Assembly: GCF_051233475.1 (NCBI RefSeq)
Contig: NZ_JBKFGH010000002.1
Location: forward strand, 124,001 to 188,000
Direction of reading: 5' to 3'
DNA length: 64,000 nucleotides
Origin: Bacillus_BU sp051233475
Lineage (GTDB): Bacteria; Bacillota; Bacilli; Bacillales; Cytobacillaceae
Position numbers and translations under genes: made by a program. The notes under the pieces were generated by a model. It made no database searches, had not been told where the DNA came from, and was given only the letters and a program-made list of their open reading frames with translations. Each line of letters opens with the position of its first letter. Positions within the stretch are counted from its first letter, which is position 1. Below are positions 34,426-43,562 of the stretch, piece after piece.

Positions 34426-35658
34426 ATGAGTGAATTCCAAAAAAACTTAGAAAAATATGCGGAACTTGCAGTGAAAGTTGGCGTAAATATTCAAAAAGGG
34501 CAAACCCTCGTCGTGAATACTACGATTGACTCAAAGGAATTTGTGCGGTTGTTAGTTAAAAAGGCATATGAAACAGGTGCCGCCAACGTCATCGTAAATT
34601 GGAATGATGATATCGTTTCAAGATTAAAATACGATTTAGCTCCAGACGAAGCCTTTCATGAATACCCAAAATGGCGTGCCAAAGAAACAGAGGAACTGGC
34701 TGAAAACGGTGCTGCATTTATGTCAATTGTTTCTTCAAGTCCTGATTTATTAAAAGGAGTTAATCCAGAGCGGATAGCCAATTTCCAAAAAGCCGCTGGA
34801 ACTGCATTAAGTCAATATCGAAAATACATACAATCTGATAAAGTCAGCTGGACCGTGATTGCAGCAGCTTCTGATGCGTGGGCCGAAAAAGTTTTCCCTG
34901 ATGAGCCTGAGGAAAAAAGAGTCCAAATGCTTTGGGATGCCATTTTTAAATCCACGAGAGTAGATACGGATAACCCAGTCGAGGCTTGGAAAAACCATGA
35001 TGCCGAGCTCCACAAAAAAGTGGATTACTTAAACAAAAAACGTTATAAAAAGCTTCACTATAAAGCACCTGGTACCGACCTTACAATCGAACTAAATGAA
35101 AAGCATCTTTGGGTTGGAGCTGGTAGTGTAAATGAACAAGGGCAAGAATTTATGGCTAACATGCCAACTGAGGAAGTCTTCACTGTCCCTTTAAAAACAG
35201 GTGTAAATGGGTTTGTTACAAGCACGAAACCTTTAAGCTTTGGCGGAAATATTATTGATAACTTCACACTTACTTTTGAGAATGGACGAATTGTTGATTT
35301 CAAAGCGGAAACTGGCGCAGAAATTCTTAAGCGCTTAGTTGAGACGGATGAAGGATCACATTATTTAGGTGAGGTGGCGCTCGTTCCTTACCATTCGCCA
35401 ATTTCTCAATCAAATATTTTATTTTATAATACTTTATTCGATGAGAACGCCTCTAATCATCTTGCCATTGGCAGTGCCTATGCGTTTTGTATTGAAGGCG
35501 GGAAAAAAATGTCCGCAGAAGAATTGATAGAAAACGGCTTAAACGAAAGTATAACCCATGTTGATTTTATGATTGGATCTCCAGAAATGAATATTGATGG
35601 AATCACTGTTGACGGAAAGGCAGAACCAGTATTTCGCAATGGCGACTGGGCATTTTAA
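34426..35658 (+). CDS. ampS: Aminopeptidase AmpS (M29 family)
   Basis: Metal-dependent aminopeptidase of 410 residues with the M29 thermophilic aminopeptidase fold. Recognisable stretches are YAELAVKVGVNIQKGQ at the N-terminus, TDLTIEL, NMPTEEVFT, and the C-terminal metal-ligand region LGEVALVP... HLAIGSAYAFCIEGG... HVDFMIGSPEMNIDGI. It releases N-terminal amino acids from peptides. The start has AAAGGAG. A GC-rich repeat element follows. Confidence 0.92.
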   Translation: MSEFQKNLEKYAELAVKVGVNIQKGQTLVVNTTIDSKEFVRLLVKKAYETGAANVIVNWNDDIVSRLKYDLAPDEAFHEYPKWRAKETEELAENGAAFMSIVSSSPDLLKGVNPERIANFQKAAGTALSQYRKYIQSDKVSWTVIAAASDAWAEKVFPDEPEEKRVQMLWDAIFKSTRVDTDNPVEAWKNHDAELHKKVDYLNKKRYKKLHYKAPGTDLTIELNEKHLWVGAGSVNEQGQEFMANMPTEEVFTVPLKTGVNGFVTSTKPLSFGGNIIDNFTLTFENGRIVDFKAETGAEILKRLVETDEGSHYLGEVALVPYHSPISQSNILFYNTLFDENASNHLAIGSAYAFCIEGGKKMSAEELIENGLNESITHVDFMIGSPEMNIDGITVDGKAEPVFRNGDWAF

Positions 35659-35665
35659 ACTTTTT

Positions 35666-35795
35666 TGTTGATTGAAGCGGAAGGTGCGAGACTCCTGCGG
35701 GAGAAGGTGTCACGGGAGACCCCACAGGCGCTATGGCGCCGAGGAGGCTCCCGGACTCCCCCGCGGAAAGCGAGCACCTGGAGCGGAAATCAACA
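35666..35795. repeat. ~130-bp GC-rich element with inverted ends (copy B)
   Basis: Ends TGTTGATT / AATCAACA. It is nearly identical to copy C (about four base differences by eye) in the same orientation, and related to copy A inverted. It directly follows the ampS stop. Open frames across it on both strands are artefacts of GC-rich sequence. Confidence 0.88.
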
Positions 35796-35950
35796 ACCAA
35801 GTTTAACAAAGAAGAGTGATTTTGCTCATTCTGTTCAAACGAATGTCACATTTGTCATTGCAAGCCTTTTCAAATCACTGTAAATTATAGTTATAAACTA
35901 CTAAGCTTCTAGGTATATTATCAACATGGCTTAACCGGAGGGAATTTATA

Positions 35951-36223
35951 TTGAAGCAAATCCATCTTACTGTATATGGGAATGTTCAAGGTGTAGGATT
36001 TCGTTATTTTTCACAAATGAAGGCAGTCCAGTATGGAATTCGCGGCTGGGTACGAAATTGTGAGGACGGCTCTGTCGAAATAATTGCTGAAGGTACAGAA
36101 GATAATTTAATTTTATTTCTCGAGGATGTTCGAAGAGGAAATCCTTTTTCAACTGTAAATGATATATCCGTTCAAGAGATAAACAAAACCGAAAGCTTCA
36201 ACTCTTTTAAGATTAAATATTAA
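35951..36223 (+). CDS. Acylphosphatase
   Basis: Enzyme of 90 residues hydrolysing acyl phosphates. GNVQGVGFRYF contains the phosphate-binding loop with its essential Arg, and GWVRNCEDGSVE carries the catalytic Asn. The start is TTG, with GGAGGG 9 bases upstream. Single gene, closed by the hairpin that follows. Confidence 0.92.
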   Translation: MKQIHLTVYGNVQGVGFRYFSQMKAVQYGIRGWVRNCEDGSVEIIAEGTEDNLILFLEDVRRGNPFSTVNDISVQEINKTESFNSFKIKY

Positions 36224-36253
36224 GGCAGCCATAACTCTGGCTGCCTCTCTTTT
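36223..36253. terminator. Terminator of acylphosphatase gene
   Basis: AGGCAGCC / GGCTGCCT stem with a long T-run, between convergent genes. Confidence 0.85.
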
Positions 36254-36257
36254 TTTA

Positions 36258-36755
36258 TTAACGATTATCAATTTTCTCCGGGTACAAATCATGATTCATT
36301 AAACGGTATTCAGCCATTTGTTCATATTTTGTGCCTGGCTTGCCGTAATTAACATAAGGGTCAATTGAAATCCCGCCTCTTGGCGTGAATTTCCCCCATA
36401 CCTCAATATATTTTGGATCCATCAAAGCGATTAAATCATTCATAATGATGTTCATGCAATCTTCATGGAAGTCGCCATGATTTCGAAAACTGAACAAGTA
36501 AAGCTTTAATGATTTACTCTCCACCATTTTAGCACCTGGAATATAACTTATATAAATCGTTGCAAAATCAGGCTGACCCGTCTTTGGGCAAAGACTAGTA
36601 AACTCAGGGCAATTAAATTTAACAAAATAATCGCGGTTTGGATGCTTATTATCAAACGCCTCTAAGATCTCCGGAGCGTATTCAAACAAATATTTCGTTC
36701 CTTGGTTGCCAAGTAAAGTAATATCGGTTAGTTCTTCATCTCTTCTACCTGCCAC
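36258..36755 (-). CDS. queF: NADPH-dependent preQ0 reductase QueF
   Basis: Unimodular QueF of 165 residues, which reduces 7-cyano-7-deazaguanine to preQ1 in queuosine biosynthesis. The catalytic Cys (56) and Asp (63) lie in FNCPEFTSLCPKTGQPDFA, and the NADPH-binding E(S/L)KSLKLY motif is intact. The start is GTG at 36755 with AAAGGAGG 9 bases upstream; the ATG at 36830 would lie upstream of the promoter -10. The leader is only about 35 bases and holds no preQ1 riboswitch that I can recognise. The other queuosine genes are not nearby. Confidence 0.93.
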   Translation of the reverse strand: MAGRRDEELTDITLLGNQGTKYLFEYAPEILEAFDNKHPNRDYFVKFNCPEFTSLCPKTGQPDFATIYISYIPGAKMVESKSLKLYLFSFRNHGDFHEDCMNIIMNDLIALMDPKYIEVWGKFTPRGGISIDPYVNYGKPGTKYEQMAEYRLMNHDLYPEKIDNR

Positions 36756-36794
36756 GAAAAAAGCCTCCTTTAAATCAGGTATTTTCCAACCCAT

Positions 36795-36823
36795 ATAATA
36801 TGGAAAAATAAGTACCCTGTCAA
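36795..36823 (-). promoter_or_regulatory. Sigma-A promoter of queF
   Basis: On the minus strand TTGACA (36818-36823), 17-base spacer, TATTAT (36795-36800), near consensus. Confidence 0.8.
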
Positions 36824-36915
36824 CGGACAATTATGGAATTAATGTTACGCTGAAAATTTTAATATTCATTTGGATTAGGTTAAAATAATAGTATTCTAAA
36901 CTAGGGGGACTCATC

Positions 36916-37302
36916 ATGTGGCAAGAATTTAAAAAGTTTGCTTTGAAAGGAAATGTCATCGACCTGGCGATCGGGGTCATTATTGGAACAGCTTTTGGAA
37001 AAATTGTAACGTCTTTAGTTAGCGATATCATCATGCCGCTTTTTGGCTTTATCTTAGGCGGGATGGATTTTAGTGAACTTTCCATTGTAGTAGATAAAGA
37101 AGAACTAAAATATGGTGTTTTCCTTCAAAGTGTGTTTGATTTTTTAATTATCGCTTTTACCATCTTCATGGTCATCCGGTTTTTTAATCGTTTTAAAAAG
37201 AAGGAAGAAGTCAAATCGGAAATCGTCATCGACCATAAAGAAGAACTTTTGAAGGAAATTCGAGATTTATTGAAACAAGGTGCCATGGAAAAAGATCGGT
37301 AA
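36916..37302 (+). CDS. mscL: Large-conductance mechanosensitive channel MscL
   Basis: Channel of 128 residues that opens under membrane tension to release solutes on hypo-osmotic shock. The N-terminal amphipathic helix and TM1 (FALKGNVIDLAIGVIIGTAFGKIV) are almost signature-perfect. TM2 spans about 72-95, followed by a charged C-terminal helix. The start has GGGGGA. Confidence 0.95.
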   Translation: MWQEFKKFALKGNVIDLAIGVIIGTAFGKIVTSLVSDIIMPLFGFILGGMDFSELSIVVDKEELKYGVFLQSVFDFLIIAFTIFMVIRFFNRFKKKEEVKSEIVIDHKEELLKEIRDLLKQGAMEKDR

Positions 37303-37428
37303 CAAACTGCAATACGATACCATTTTGCTTAACTGCTCCTTGGGCTTAGCCAAAGTTTTTTCAAAAAAAGTGAAACAAACCTGTTTCAATATCGTATGAT
37401 TAAATAAAACTACTAAGAGGTGAGTTTT

Positions 37429-38067
37429 ATGTATGCATATTCACATACGCAATTTCTACCTTCGGTGCTTAGAACATTTGCACTATCGCTTGCCATTTCA
37501 GTAATTGGGATGGCAGCTGGGGTTTTTGTTCCACCTGCGTTATTTTTACCGCTCGTAATTCTCGAGTTCGCTATGCTGTTAGGCGCCTTCTTCCTTAGAA
37601 AAAGAAAAGCGATCGGTTACACATTCTTGTATGTCTTTACGTTTATTTCGGGAATTACCACCTATCCAATTGTCGCTCATTATCTTTCCCTCATCGGTGC
37701 TAATGCTGTATTTATGGCATTTGGAACTACAGCGGTCGTTTTTACTGGATTAGCAGTATACGCGACCACGACGAAGAAAGATTTATCATTCTTGGGCGGA
37801 ATGCTGATGGCCGCTTTACTAGCTCTTATTGCAATTAGTATATTTAATCTTATCTGGCCGTTAAGCTCAACTGGAATGTTAGCATTCTCATTTATCGGAG
37901 TGTTAGTATTCAGTGGCTACGTTTTATTTGATTTCAACCGGATGAAGCATTACGGAGTTAGCGCTGAGGAAGTCCCATTAATGGCACTTAACCTTTATTT
38001 AGACTTTATTAATCTTTTCATTAATATTTTACGTATCTTTGGAATTCTAGGAAGCAGTGACGATTAA
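37429..38067 (+). CDS. Bax inhibitor-1/YccA family membrane protein (YetJ-like)
   Basis: Membrane protein of 212 residues with seven predicted helices. In the family, BsYetJ is a pH-sensitive Ca2+ leak channel whose two Asp residues near the C-terminus gate the pore; matching residues are visible in VLFDFNRM and LYLDFINLFINILRIFG. A GTG at 37420 is in frame, but AGAGGTGA positions the ribosome for the ATG at 37429. A terminator follows about 100 bases downstream. Confidence 0.9.
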   Translation: MYAYSHTQFLPSVLRTFALSLAISVIGMAAGVFVPPALFLPLVILEFAMLLGAFFLRKRKAIGYTFLYVFTFISGITTYPIVAHYLSLIGANAVFMAFGTTAVVFTGLAVYATTTKKDLSFLGGMLMAALLALIAISIFNLIWPLSSTGMLAFSFIGVLVFSGYVLFDFNRMKHYGVSAEEVPLMALNLYLDFINLFINILRIFGILGSSDD

Positions 38068-38170
38068 AATGCAAGGGATTGCATGAAACTGGTGCTAGAC
38101 ATTCAAAGAACACCACATTCGTAATAAAACGAGTTCTCTTTAAAGGTACAAAACAGTTAATCGCAATACA

Positions 38171-38216
38171 AATAGGGTGAGAAATCGCAGTGGTTTTCTC
38201 TCCCTATTTTTTTTTG
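38171..38216 (+). terminator. Terminator
   Basis: AATAGGG-GAGAAA / TTTCTC-CCCTATT stem followed by nine T. Confidence 0.85.
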
Positions 38217-38244
38217 CAGTATCAATTGTTTGGTGTCTGAAAAA

Positions 38245-38440
38245 TAGGCGTAAAAATTCCGCTTAAATTGGGAAATGCTCATATTTCCCTAAAAATAAGC
38301 GGATTTTTTCCGTTTATATTATCCAAATCTTTGGATTTTGACGTATTTAGAGCAGTTAATCGGAATATTTCCGCTTATATTGGCTTCTTAAGCCTCCACC
38401 ATATACATTAGCCGGAAATTCTCCGCCTATGAATTCTCCT
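38245..38440. repeat. Degenerate intergenic repeats (CCGCTTATATT type)
   Basis: Several partial copies of TCCGCTTATATT in both orientations (AATAAGCGGA, CCGCTTATATTGG, CCGCCTAT), without clean periodicity. They lie between the convergent YetJ-like and flippase genes. The rest of 38217-38482 is featureless. Confidence 0.45.
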
Positions 38441-38482
38441 GCTTATTCCAACTTCCCACCTAATATCGTAAGTATATTCAAG

Positions 38483-39820
38483 CTAATATCTTCTCCCTCT
38501 TGCCTCGAACGGCCTTTTAAACGTAAAAGAGATGCCGATTTTCTTACAAATCGTTAAATAATGCATCAAAGTCAGAAGCACTATTCCTCCATTCATGCCG
38601 ATAATGATTCCGCCCATATGGAACTGATAAGAAGACCCTAAAAAATACATAATCGAAAAGGAGAATAGCGTTGACCAGACAGTATGAATAAACGCGTCTT
38701 TCACTAGTCCGAGCCCGATTAAGTATGCCTGCATCGGAATGACAAAATAATGAAACAAGAAATAGGGCCATAGCATTTGCAAATACCATGCCGCTGAATC
38801 AGAGTCAAAAAATAAATCTGTTAACGGATGAGCAAAAAAGTAAAAAATTGAAACAGCAATCGTGCCATAGAAAAGTGTTCCTAGCATGACATTTTGAAGC
38901 AGCTTTCTCAGCCTCGCAAAGTCATAGTCTGCATATGCCTTTGACACGGTGGGAATCAAGACAATTAATAATGAATGGGCAATAAAGGCTGGAAAGAATC
39001 CAATCGACATAGCCACACCCGCCAACAATCCAAATTGATCGGTAGCCGCAGCTGCGGACAATCCTGATTGCATCAACGCAGCCTTAATAAGAAAGGGTTC
39101 GATGGCATTGGTTAGGGCATTGAATAGTCTTAATGACGTCGTTGGAATCGAAACAGCCATCAAGCTTTGTCTTACTTCCCTTCCAGATATTTTTTGATGA
39201 GGCTGCTGTTTGAGCTGTTGAAACTGGATAAAAAACATGTGAATTAAATAAAGAAACACGACTAATTCACTTCCAACTAAGGCACAAAGGGCAATTAACA
39301 AAGCAGTCTGTGTTTCAAAATCGAAAAGATGAAAGATAAATACGAGCAGGAGCAATTGCAAAATCTTCCGTAAGAAGTTTGCGGTGGCGATTTTTCCCAT
39401 ATGATGCATGCCCATAAAAAACCCTTTAGCGATCGATGAAAAGGAAACAATTGGAATTAAGATTATCACTAGCCAGCGAATACGCGGATCATAGCTATCA
39501 AAAACAGGAACGAAAGGAAGAATAAACATAGCCCCTATTAATAGAACAGACGTGAAGACAATTGCTAATCTTAATGCGTATGTAAGCATGCTGCGGTGAA
39601 ATTTTGTTTCTCTTTCAGCAATAAATTTTGAAATGGAAATAGGCATCTCGAAGCTCGATAGAAGAAAAATGAGGAAAATGGTCGGAAGAATAGTCATATA
39701 AAGACCCATTCCTCTTTCACCTAATTCCCTTGCTAACGACATATTGACTAAGAACTCAACACATTCACTTAGAAATGCTGCTCCAATCAGCATCAACGTT
39801 CCACGAAAAATCGAATTCAT
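38483..39820 (-). CDS. MATE/MVF-type polysaccharide flippase, SpoVB-like
   Basis: Membrane protein of 445 residues with about 13-14 helices in the oligosaccharide/lipid flippase superfamily. The opening 'FRGTLMLIGAAFLSECVEFLVNMSLARELGERGMGLY' and the 'FLLSSFEMPISISKFIAE' motif are typical of SpoVB-like transporters that move lipid-linked precursors across the membrane. It is shorter than SpoVB of B. subtilis (about 518). The cargo is not predictable. The start has AAGGAG. It precedes no polysaccharide genes. Confidence 0.8.
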   Translation of the reverse strand: MNSIFRGTLMLIGAAFLSECVEFLVNMSLARELGERGMGLYMTILPTIFLIFLLSSFEMPISISKFIAERETKFHRSMLTYALRLAIVFTSVLLIGAMFILPFVPVFDSYDPRIRWLVIILIPIVSFSSIAKGFFMGMHHMGKIATANFLRKILQLLLLVFIFHLFDFETQTALLIALCALVGSELVVFLYLIHMFFIQFQQLKQQPHQKISGREVRQSLMAVSIPTTSLRLFNALTNAIEPFLIKAALMQSGLSAAAATDQFGLLAGVAMSIGFFPAFIAHSLLIVLIPTVSKAYADYDFARLRKLLQNVMLGTLFYGTIAVSIFYFFAHPLTDLFFDSDSAAWYLQMLWPYFLFHYFVIPMQAYLIGLGLVKDAFIHTVWSTLFSFSIMYFLGSSYQFHMGGIIIGMNGGIVLLTLMHYLTICKKIGISFTFKRPFEARGRRY

Positions 39821-39939
39821 GTTATTCTCCTTACTGTTTGTCTTTCACTATTTCACTTTATAAAATCTATGTGACAAGCTTAGAGAATATTTACAAAAAA
39901 ATAAGAAAGGTGGAAATGCTCTCGGATGAATAATAAAAA

Positions 39940-39984
39940 GGAAGCCTTAGGATCATCTGAAATTCAGCTCATCCTAAGGCTTCC
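39940..39984 (-). terminator. Terminator of the lia operon
   Basis: GGAAGCCTTAGGAT / ATCCTAAGGCTTCC stem immediately after the liaR stop on the minus strand. Confidence 0.88.
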
Positions 39985-39989
39985 CTTCT

Positions 39990-40622
39990 TTATTTTATTA
40001 ATGAATGTTTGAAAGCATATATAACTGCTTGGGTCCGATCTTGTACATCAAGCTTACTTAATATATTACTGACATGAGTTTTCACAGTCTTAAGTGCGAT
40101 AAAGAGCTCATCAGCGATTTCTTGGTTCGTTTTTCCTTCTGCCATCAAAAGCAGTATTTCCATCTCTCTACCGGTTAGCTCTTCATGAGGCAATAAAGTT
40201 TGTTTTTGTCTCATTTTCAGCATCATTTTTCCAGTGACTTCAGGCTCGAGTACAGATTTTCCGTGATATGTATCTCTAACGGCATTGGCAATCTCACTAG
40301 CTTTGGACGTTTTTAACATATAACTGGTTGCTCCTGCTTCCAGGGCAGGGTAGACTTTCTCATCATCTAAGAAGCTTGTGACAATGATGATCTTGGCTTC
40401 CGGCCAGCTCTCGATAATTTTCTCAGTTGCCTCTATTCCATCCATTTCCTTCATGACCAAGTCCATTAAAATAACATCCGGGCGTAACGAGAGGGCAAGC
40501 TCCGCTCCTGTTTTCCCGTTGTCGGCTTCACCAATTACTTCAATATCTGGTTGAGCAGATAAATAAGAACAAACGCCAATTCTCACCATTTCGTGGTCAT
40601 CAACAAACACCACTTTAATCAT
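39990..40622 (-). CDS. liaR: Response regulator LiaR (NarL family)
   Basis: Two-domain regulator of 210 residues. The receiver domain has acidic DD (10-11), the phosphorylated Asp in VILMDLVM (about 54), and Lys in MLKTS. A C-terminal LuxR-type helix-turn-helix follows (LTGREMEILLLMAEGKTNQEIADELF, about 148-173). In Bacillus it activates liaIH when lipid II-interfering antibiotics stress the envelope. It overlaps liaS by 8 bases. Confidence 0.92.
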   Translation of the reverse strand: MIKVVFVDDHEMVRIGVCSYLSAQPDIEVIGEADNGKTGAELALSLRPDVILMDLVMKEMDGIEATEKIIESWPEAKIIIVTSFLDDEKVYPALEAGATSYMLKTSKASEIANAVRDTYHGKSVLEPEVTGKMMLKMRQKQTLLPHEELTGREMEILLLMAEGKTNQEIADELFIALKTVKTHVSNILSKLDVQDRTQAVIYAFKHSLIK

Positions 40623-41661
40623 TACTTTCCACCCCTTTTGTCATTCGAGGTATTTTCACTTCAAGTCGAGTCCCTTTGTTTTTTACACTAATAATTTTAA
40701 TCGAGCCGCCAATTTCAACTGCCCTTTCATATATATTTTGTAAACCATAAGAGCCCGCTTTTGTTTCCTCAACATCAAAACCAATCCCATCATCCACCAC
40801 ACGTAATATGATAAAGTCATCTCTTTCAATTAACAGGACTTCAAGTTTTAAGGCTTTAGCATGCCTCAATGTGTTCGAAACAGATTCTTGGAGAATTCGA
40901 AATAAATGATCCTCCACTCCCTTATCTAAAGGAAACTCCTCAATTTTCCACAGAATTGTCATCGATACTTTTTGCGATAGTTCGTTTAACAATTCCTCCA
41001 TGCCCTCTTGAAGAGATTTGCCTTTTAAGGCAACAGGACGAAGATGAAGAAGAAGGGCGCGCATCTCCAACTGTGATTGATGGATCATCTCTTCTACCAT
41101 CTTTAATTGCTTCGTTTCCCTATCTTCTGTATTGGGTCTTGATTCATTAATCGCGGACATCATCATGGAAGCAGCAAACAGTTGCTGACTCACCGAATCA
41201 TGAAGTTCTCTGGCTAAGCGATTTCGTTCCTGAGAGATGATCTCTTGAATTCGCTCTTCCTGCCCGACAACCTTCTCAGTGGCCAAACGCTGTGATAGCT
41301 TCACTTGCTCACTCATTTGCTTCTGGATTTTCAACACTCTATGTTGGATTGACTCTAATTCGATCAATCCCATTGGCTCAATGGCCTCAATAGGGCGCCC
41401 TTCTTCCAGCTCATGAAGTATTTGATCAACGGAATGAATCTGTTTACGCCAGACCCACCCGGAAAAAATCCCATAGACAATCCCAACTGCGACACTGATA
41501 CTAGGGACCGATAATATAAATGGAAGATCCAATACCTGCCTTTCCCAAAGCTCACTCCAGTTCGAAAGTGGAAAAGCGATCAAATAACCGGTTGTGATCA
41601 GAATAAACAACACAAGCGAGATGAAAATCCCCATCATTACTTGACGCTGCACCAAACTCAT
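40615..41661 (-). CDS. liaS: Sensor histidine kinase LiaS
   Basis: Kinase of 348 residues with two N-terminal membrane helices and a very short extracellular loop (an 'intramembrane-sensing' kinase). A HAMP-like linker leads to a HisKA_3 dimerisation domain with the phosphorylated His in RNRLARELHDSVSQQL (about 155), then a HATPase domain with VVDDGIGFD and GSYGLQNI. It signals to LiaR and is held off by LiaF. Its start overlaps the liaF stop (ATGA). Confidence 0.92.
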   Translation of the reverse strand: MSLVQRQVMMGIFISLVLFILITTGYLIAFPLSNWSELWERQVLDLPFILSVPSISVAVGIVYGIFSGWVWRKQIHSVDQILHELEEGRPIEAIEPMGLIELESIQHRVLKIQKQMSEQVKLSQRLATEKVVGQEERIQEIISQERNRLARELHDSVSQQLFAASMMMSAINESRPNTEDRETKQLKMVEEMIHQSQLEMRALLLHLRPVALKGKSLQEGMEELLNELSQKVSMTILWKIEEFPLDKGVEDHLFRILQESVSNTLRHAKALKLEVLLIERDDFIILRVVDDGIGFDVEETKAGSYGLQNIYERAVEIGGSIKIISVKNKGTRLEVKIPRMTKGVESND

Positions 41662-42392
41662 ATTCTTCTCACCTCAATGTCTCCAACCATAAGTGAGGTG
41701 AATATTTTAATCTTTTGTTCATGTTGATCATATTCAGGTGTTTGCACGTGAATATTTTGATTAAACAATCTCGAACCTTGGAATTGGAGAATATTAACAT
41801 TTCCCACTAATACGGAATGATGAGCGCTCACTTCAATATCATAAGGGATTAAGATTTGAATTTTACCAATAAAATTTCGAATAAAAATAACGGTCTCCCC
41901 TTTAGGAAGCACGGTATAGCTTAAATCAACAACGGTGTCACCAATTCCGGTTTGAATATTGATATCATTCCATTCATAGGTATGCTCCGGAGTCTTTTGA
42001 TCCCCGAATAGTTTGTTCTTAAACATAGGCTCTCGGGAAATGACTTGTTCGTTCCCAGGAGTTTGCATCGGCTCCTTTAAAACTGGAAGTTCAAGCTTAG
42101 GGGTTTTCTTTGTCTGTGCAAATTGAATGATCAAATAGATGAAGGCAGCCAGCACTAGAAAGCGGAAGGTAATCATTCCAAGGACACTTGCGGAAAAAAA
42201 CAAGATTCCAACCCAAAATATAAATTTACCCAGCTTGCGATGGAGCCGTTTTTTCCCGATATAAATCATTCCAGCAGCTACAAGAAGAGAGAATATGAGA
42301 CCTTTGTTAAAAAATAAAACCTCAAGAAAAAGTAATAAAATACTAATCAAAAAAAGCCAGCTGAAATAGTCATTTTTTATTTTGTCTAACAT
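41658..42392 (-). CDS. liaF: LiaF, inhibitor of the LiaRS system
   Basis: Protein of 244 residues with about four N-terminal helices (to about residue 95) and a C-terminal soluble cell-wall-active-antibiotics-response domain (ETVIFIRNFIGKIQILIPYDIEV... GNVNIL). LiaF keeps LiaS inactive without stress. The start has GGGAGG. A hairpin in the 147-base gap after liaH probably reduces read-through from the stress promoter. Confidence 0.9.
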   Translation of the reverse strand: MLDKIKNDYFSWLFLISILLLFLEVLFFNKGLIFSLLVAAGMIYIGKKRLHRKLGKFIFWVGILFFSASVLGMITFRFLVLAAFIYLIIQFAQTKKTPKLELPVLKEPMQTPGNEQVISREPMFKNKLFGDQKTPEHTYEWNDINIQTGIGDTVVDLSYTVLPKGETVIFIRNFIGKIQILIPYDIEVSAHHSVLVGNVNILQFQGSRLFNQNIHVQTPEYDQHEQKIKIFTSLMVGDIEVRRI

Positions 42393-42456
42393 AGAAAATA
42401 CCTCCCTTCTTTAACATGGTGGCTGCCCACTTTTTTGAAGTCTATCAATTCACAGA

Positions 42457-42474
42457 ACCAATATCTATATTGGT
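42457..42474. other. Perfect palindrome upstream of liaF
   Basis: ACCAATAT-CT-ATATTGGT, 65 bases before liaF, in the liaH-liaF gap; it could be a regulator site for liaFSR. A plus-strand TATAAT with extended TG overlaps its right end. Confidence 0.4.
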
Positions 42475-42495
42475 ATAATTTTAATAGGACCAAAA

Positions 42496-42520
42496 GGCGT
42501 AGAAATTTCCTACGCCCTTT
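42496..42520 (-). terminator. Internal (partial) terminator between liaH and liaF
   Basis: GGCGTAG / CTACGCC stem followed on the minus strand by CTTTTGG. The short T-run suggests incomplete termination, as known for the B. subtilis lia locus after liaH. Confidence 0.6.
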
Positions 42521-42539
42521 AAGAATAACAAATTCGTTA

Positions 42540-43190
42540 TTAGATAGAAATGTTTTCCTCTTGTTTTTTAGCTGCTTGCTTTTCTAATTGTGCTATTTTT
42601 GCATCAATTGTATTTCGATAATAGGAACTATTAACTTGGTGTTCTAAGCGATCGAGATAGGATTCAATTTCTGTGAATCGTGAAAAAGAATGGTTAGAAT
42701 AGGAATGATCGTCTAGAACTTTGTTCATTCGGTTGTATGCTCGGGATACATTCTCCCGACCCATTAATTCCATGCGGCGAATATGCATGTCTTTCAATTT
42801 GTGTTTCATTTCTTCATATTTTTGTTCCAATTCACTAAGCTGGTTGGTTACGTTTTGAAGAGATTCTTTTAATCGTAACGCACGATCCTCAAATTGCACC
42901 TTTTCATTTAGCGCAAATTGATATAATTCATTTTCCCCTGCTTGCGAAGCAATCTCGGCTTGTCGATTTCTTTTATCTGCAAGGTCTTTAGCTTGTTGAT
43001 ATTCCCGGCTAAATTGGTCCTTCAACGCATATTGACGTTCCAACAGTTTCCGTACCTTTTCTGTTTCTAATTCGCTCTCGCGTAAGTATTGGTTTAATAA
43101 CGCAATTGGATTTTTTTGTTCCTTTTGATCTAAAACATCATTAAGGTCTGCTAATACAGCATTCTTGATTCTAGAAAATAAATTACTCAT
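42540..43190 (-). CDS. liaH: LiaH, PspA/IM30-family protein
   Basis: Coiled-coil protein of 216 residues, all alpha-helical with heptad character across residues 25-160, of the PspA/IM30 (ESCRT-III-like) family. It assembles into large rings that protect the cytoplasmic membrane. The opening 'NLFSRIKNAVLADLNDVLDQ' is the amphipathic membrane-binding helix. The 18-base gap after liaI shows tight coupling. The start has AAAGGAGAG. Confidence 0.9.
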   Translation of the reverse strand: MSNLFSRIKNAVLADLNDVLDQKEQKNPIALLNQYLRESELETEKVRKLLERQYALKDQFSREYQQAKDLADKRNRQAEIASQAGENELYQFALNEKVQFEDRALRLKESLQNVTNQLSELEQKYEEMKHKLKDMHIRRMELMGRENVSRAYNRMNKVLDDHSYSNHSFSRFTEIESYLDRLEHQVNSSYYRNTIDAKIAQLEKQAAKKQEENISI

Positions 43191-43208
43191 GGTTACTCTC
43201 TCCTTTTA

Positions 43209-43562
43209 TTAATAATTGTTTTTAAGCTGTGACCATTGTTTTTCAAAATTGGTAAATGGATCATCTGATTCCACTACCACTGAATCGGAGTTGCTTTTAT
43301 TCCAATTTTTATATACTAAGTAAAGGACGTAAGCTGCGACGATGGCTAAAATGCCAGGAGCATTTGCTGCAGAAGCCATTAATACTACCAAGCCAATCAG
43401 TCCCCAGCAAATTTTCGCAAACAGCTTATTCGCCTTCAAAAACTTTTTAAACGCAAAGTATAAAATAAACAAGCTGATTGCCAGACCCACCACTGATCCA
43501 AGGTTAGAAAGTAACACGATAGCAGCAATACCACCCGCTAATAGTAAACCAAATTTTTTCAT
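43209..43562 (-). CDS. liaI: LiaI-like membrane anchor
   Basis: Protein of 117 residues with two hydrophobic stretches (about 5-35 and 50-80) and a polar acidic tail ending in an aromatic segment (NFEKQWSQLKNNY). LiaI recruits LiaH to the membrane. GGAGG 8 bases upstream supports the ATG at 43562 rather than the open ATG at 43589. First gene of the stress-induced operon. A putative LiaR site region lies about 80-130 bases upstream (CTTAAGGCTTAG and GGACTCGGACGA on the plus strand). There is no liaG between liaH and liaF. Confidence 0.82.
   Translation of the reverse strand: MKKFGLLLAGGIAAIVLLSNLGSVVGLAISLFILYFAFKKFLKANKLFAKICWGLIGLVVLMASAANAPGILAIVAAYVLYLVYKNWNKSNSDSVVVESDDPFTNFEKQWSQLKNNY

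Noticed and set aside
35603..35883. Frames across the GC-rich element after ampS on both strands, and the similar frame at 59388-59585.
   Set aside because: They coincide with repeat copies B and C, have no ribosome sites and recur identically in both copies.
36756..36830. preQ1 riboswitch before queF.
   Set aside because: The predicted promoter leaves only about 35 bases of leader, with no preQ1-I stem-loop or tail pairing visible.
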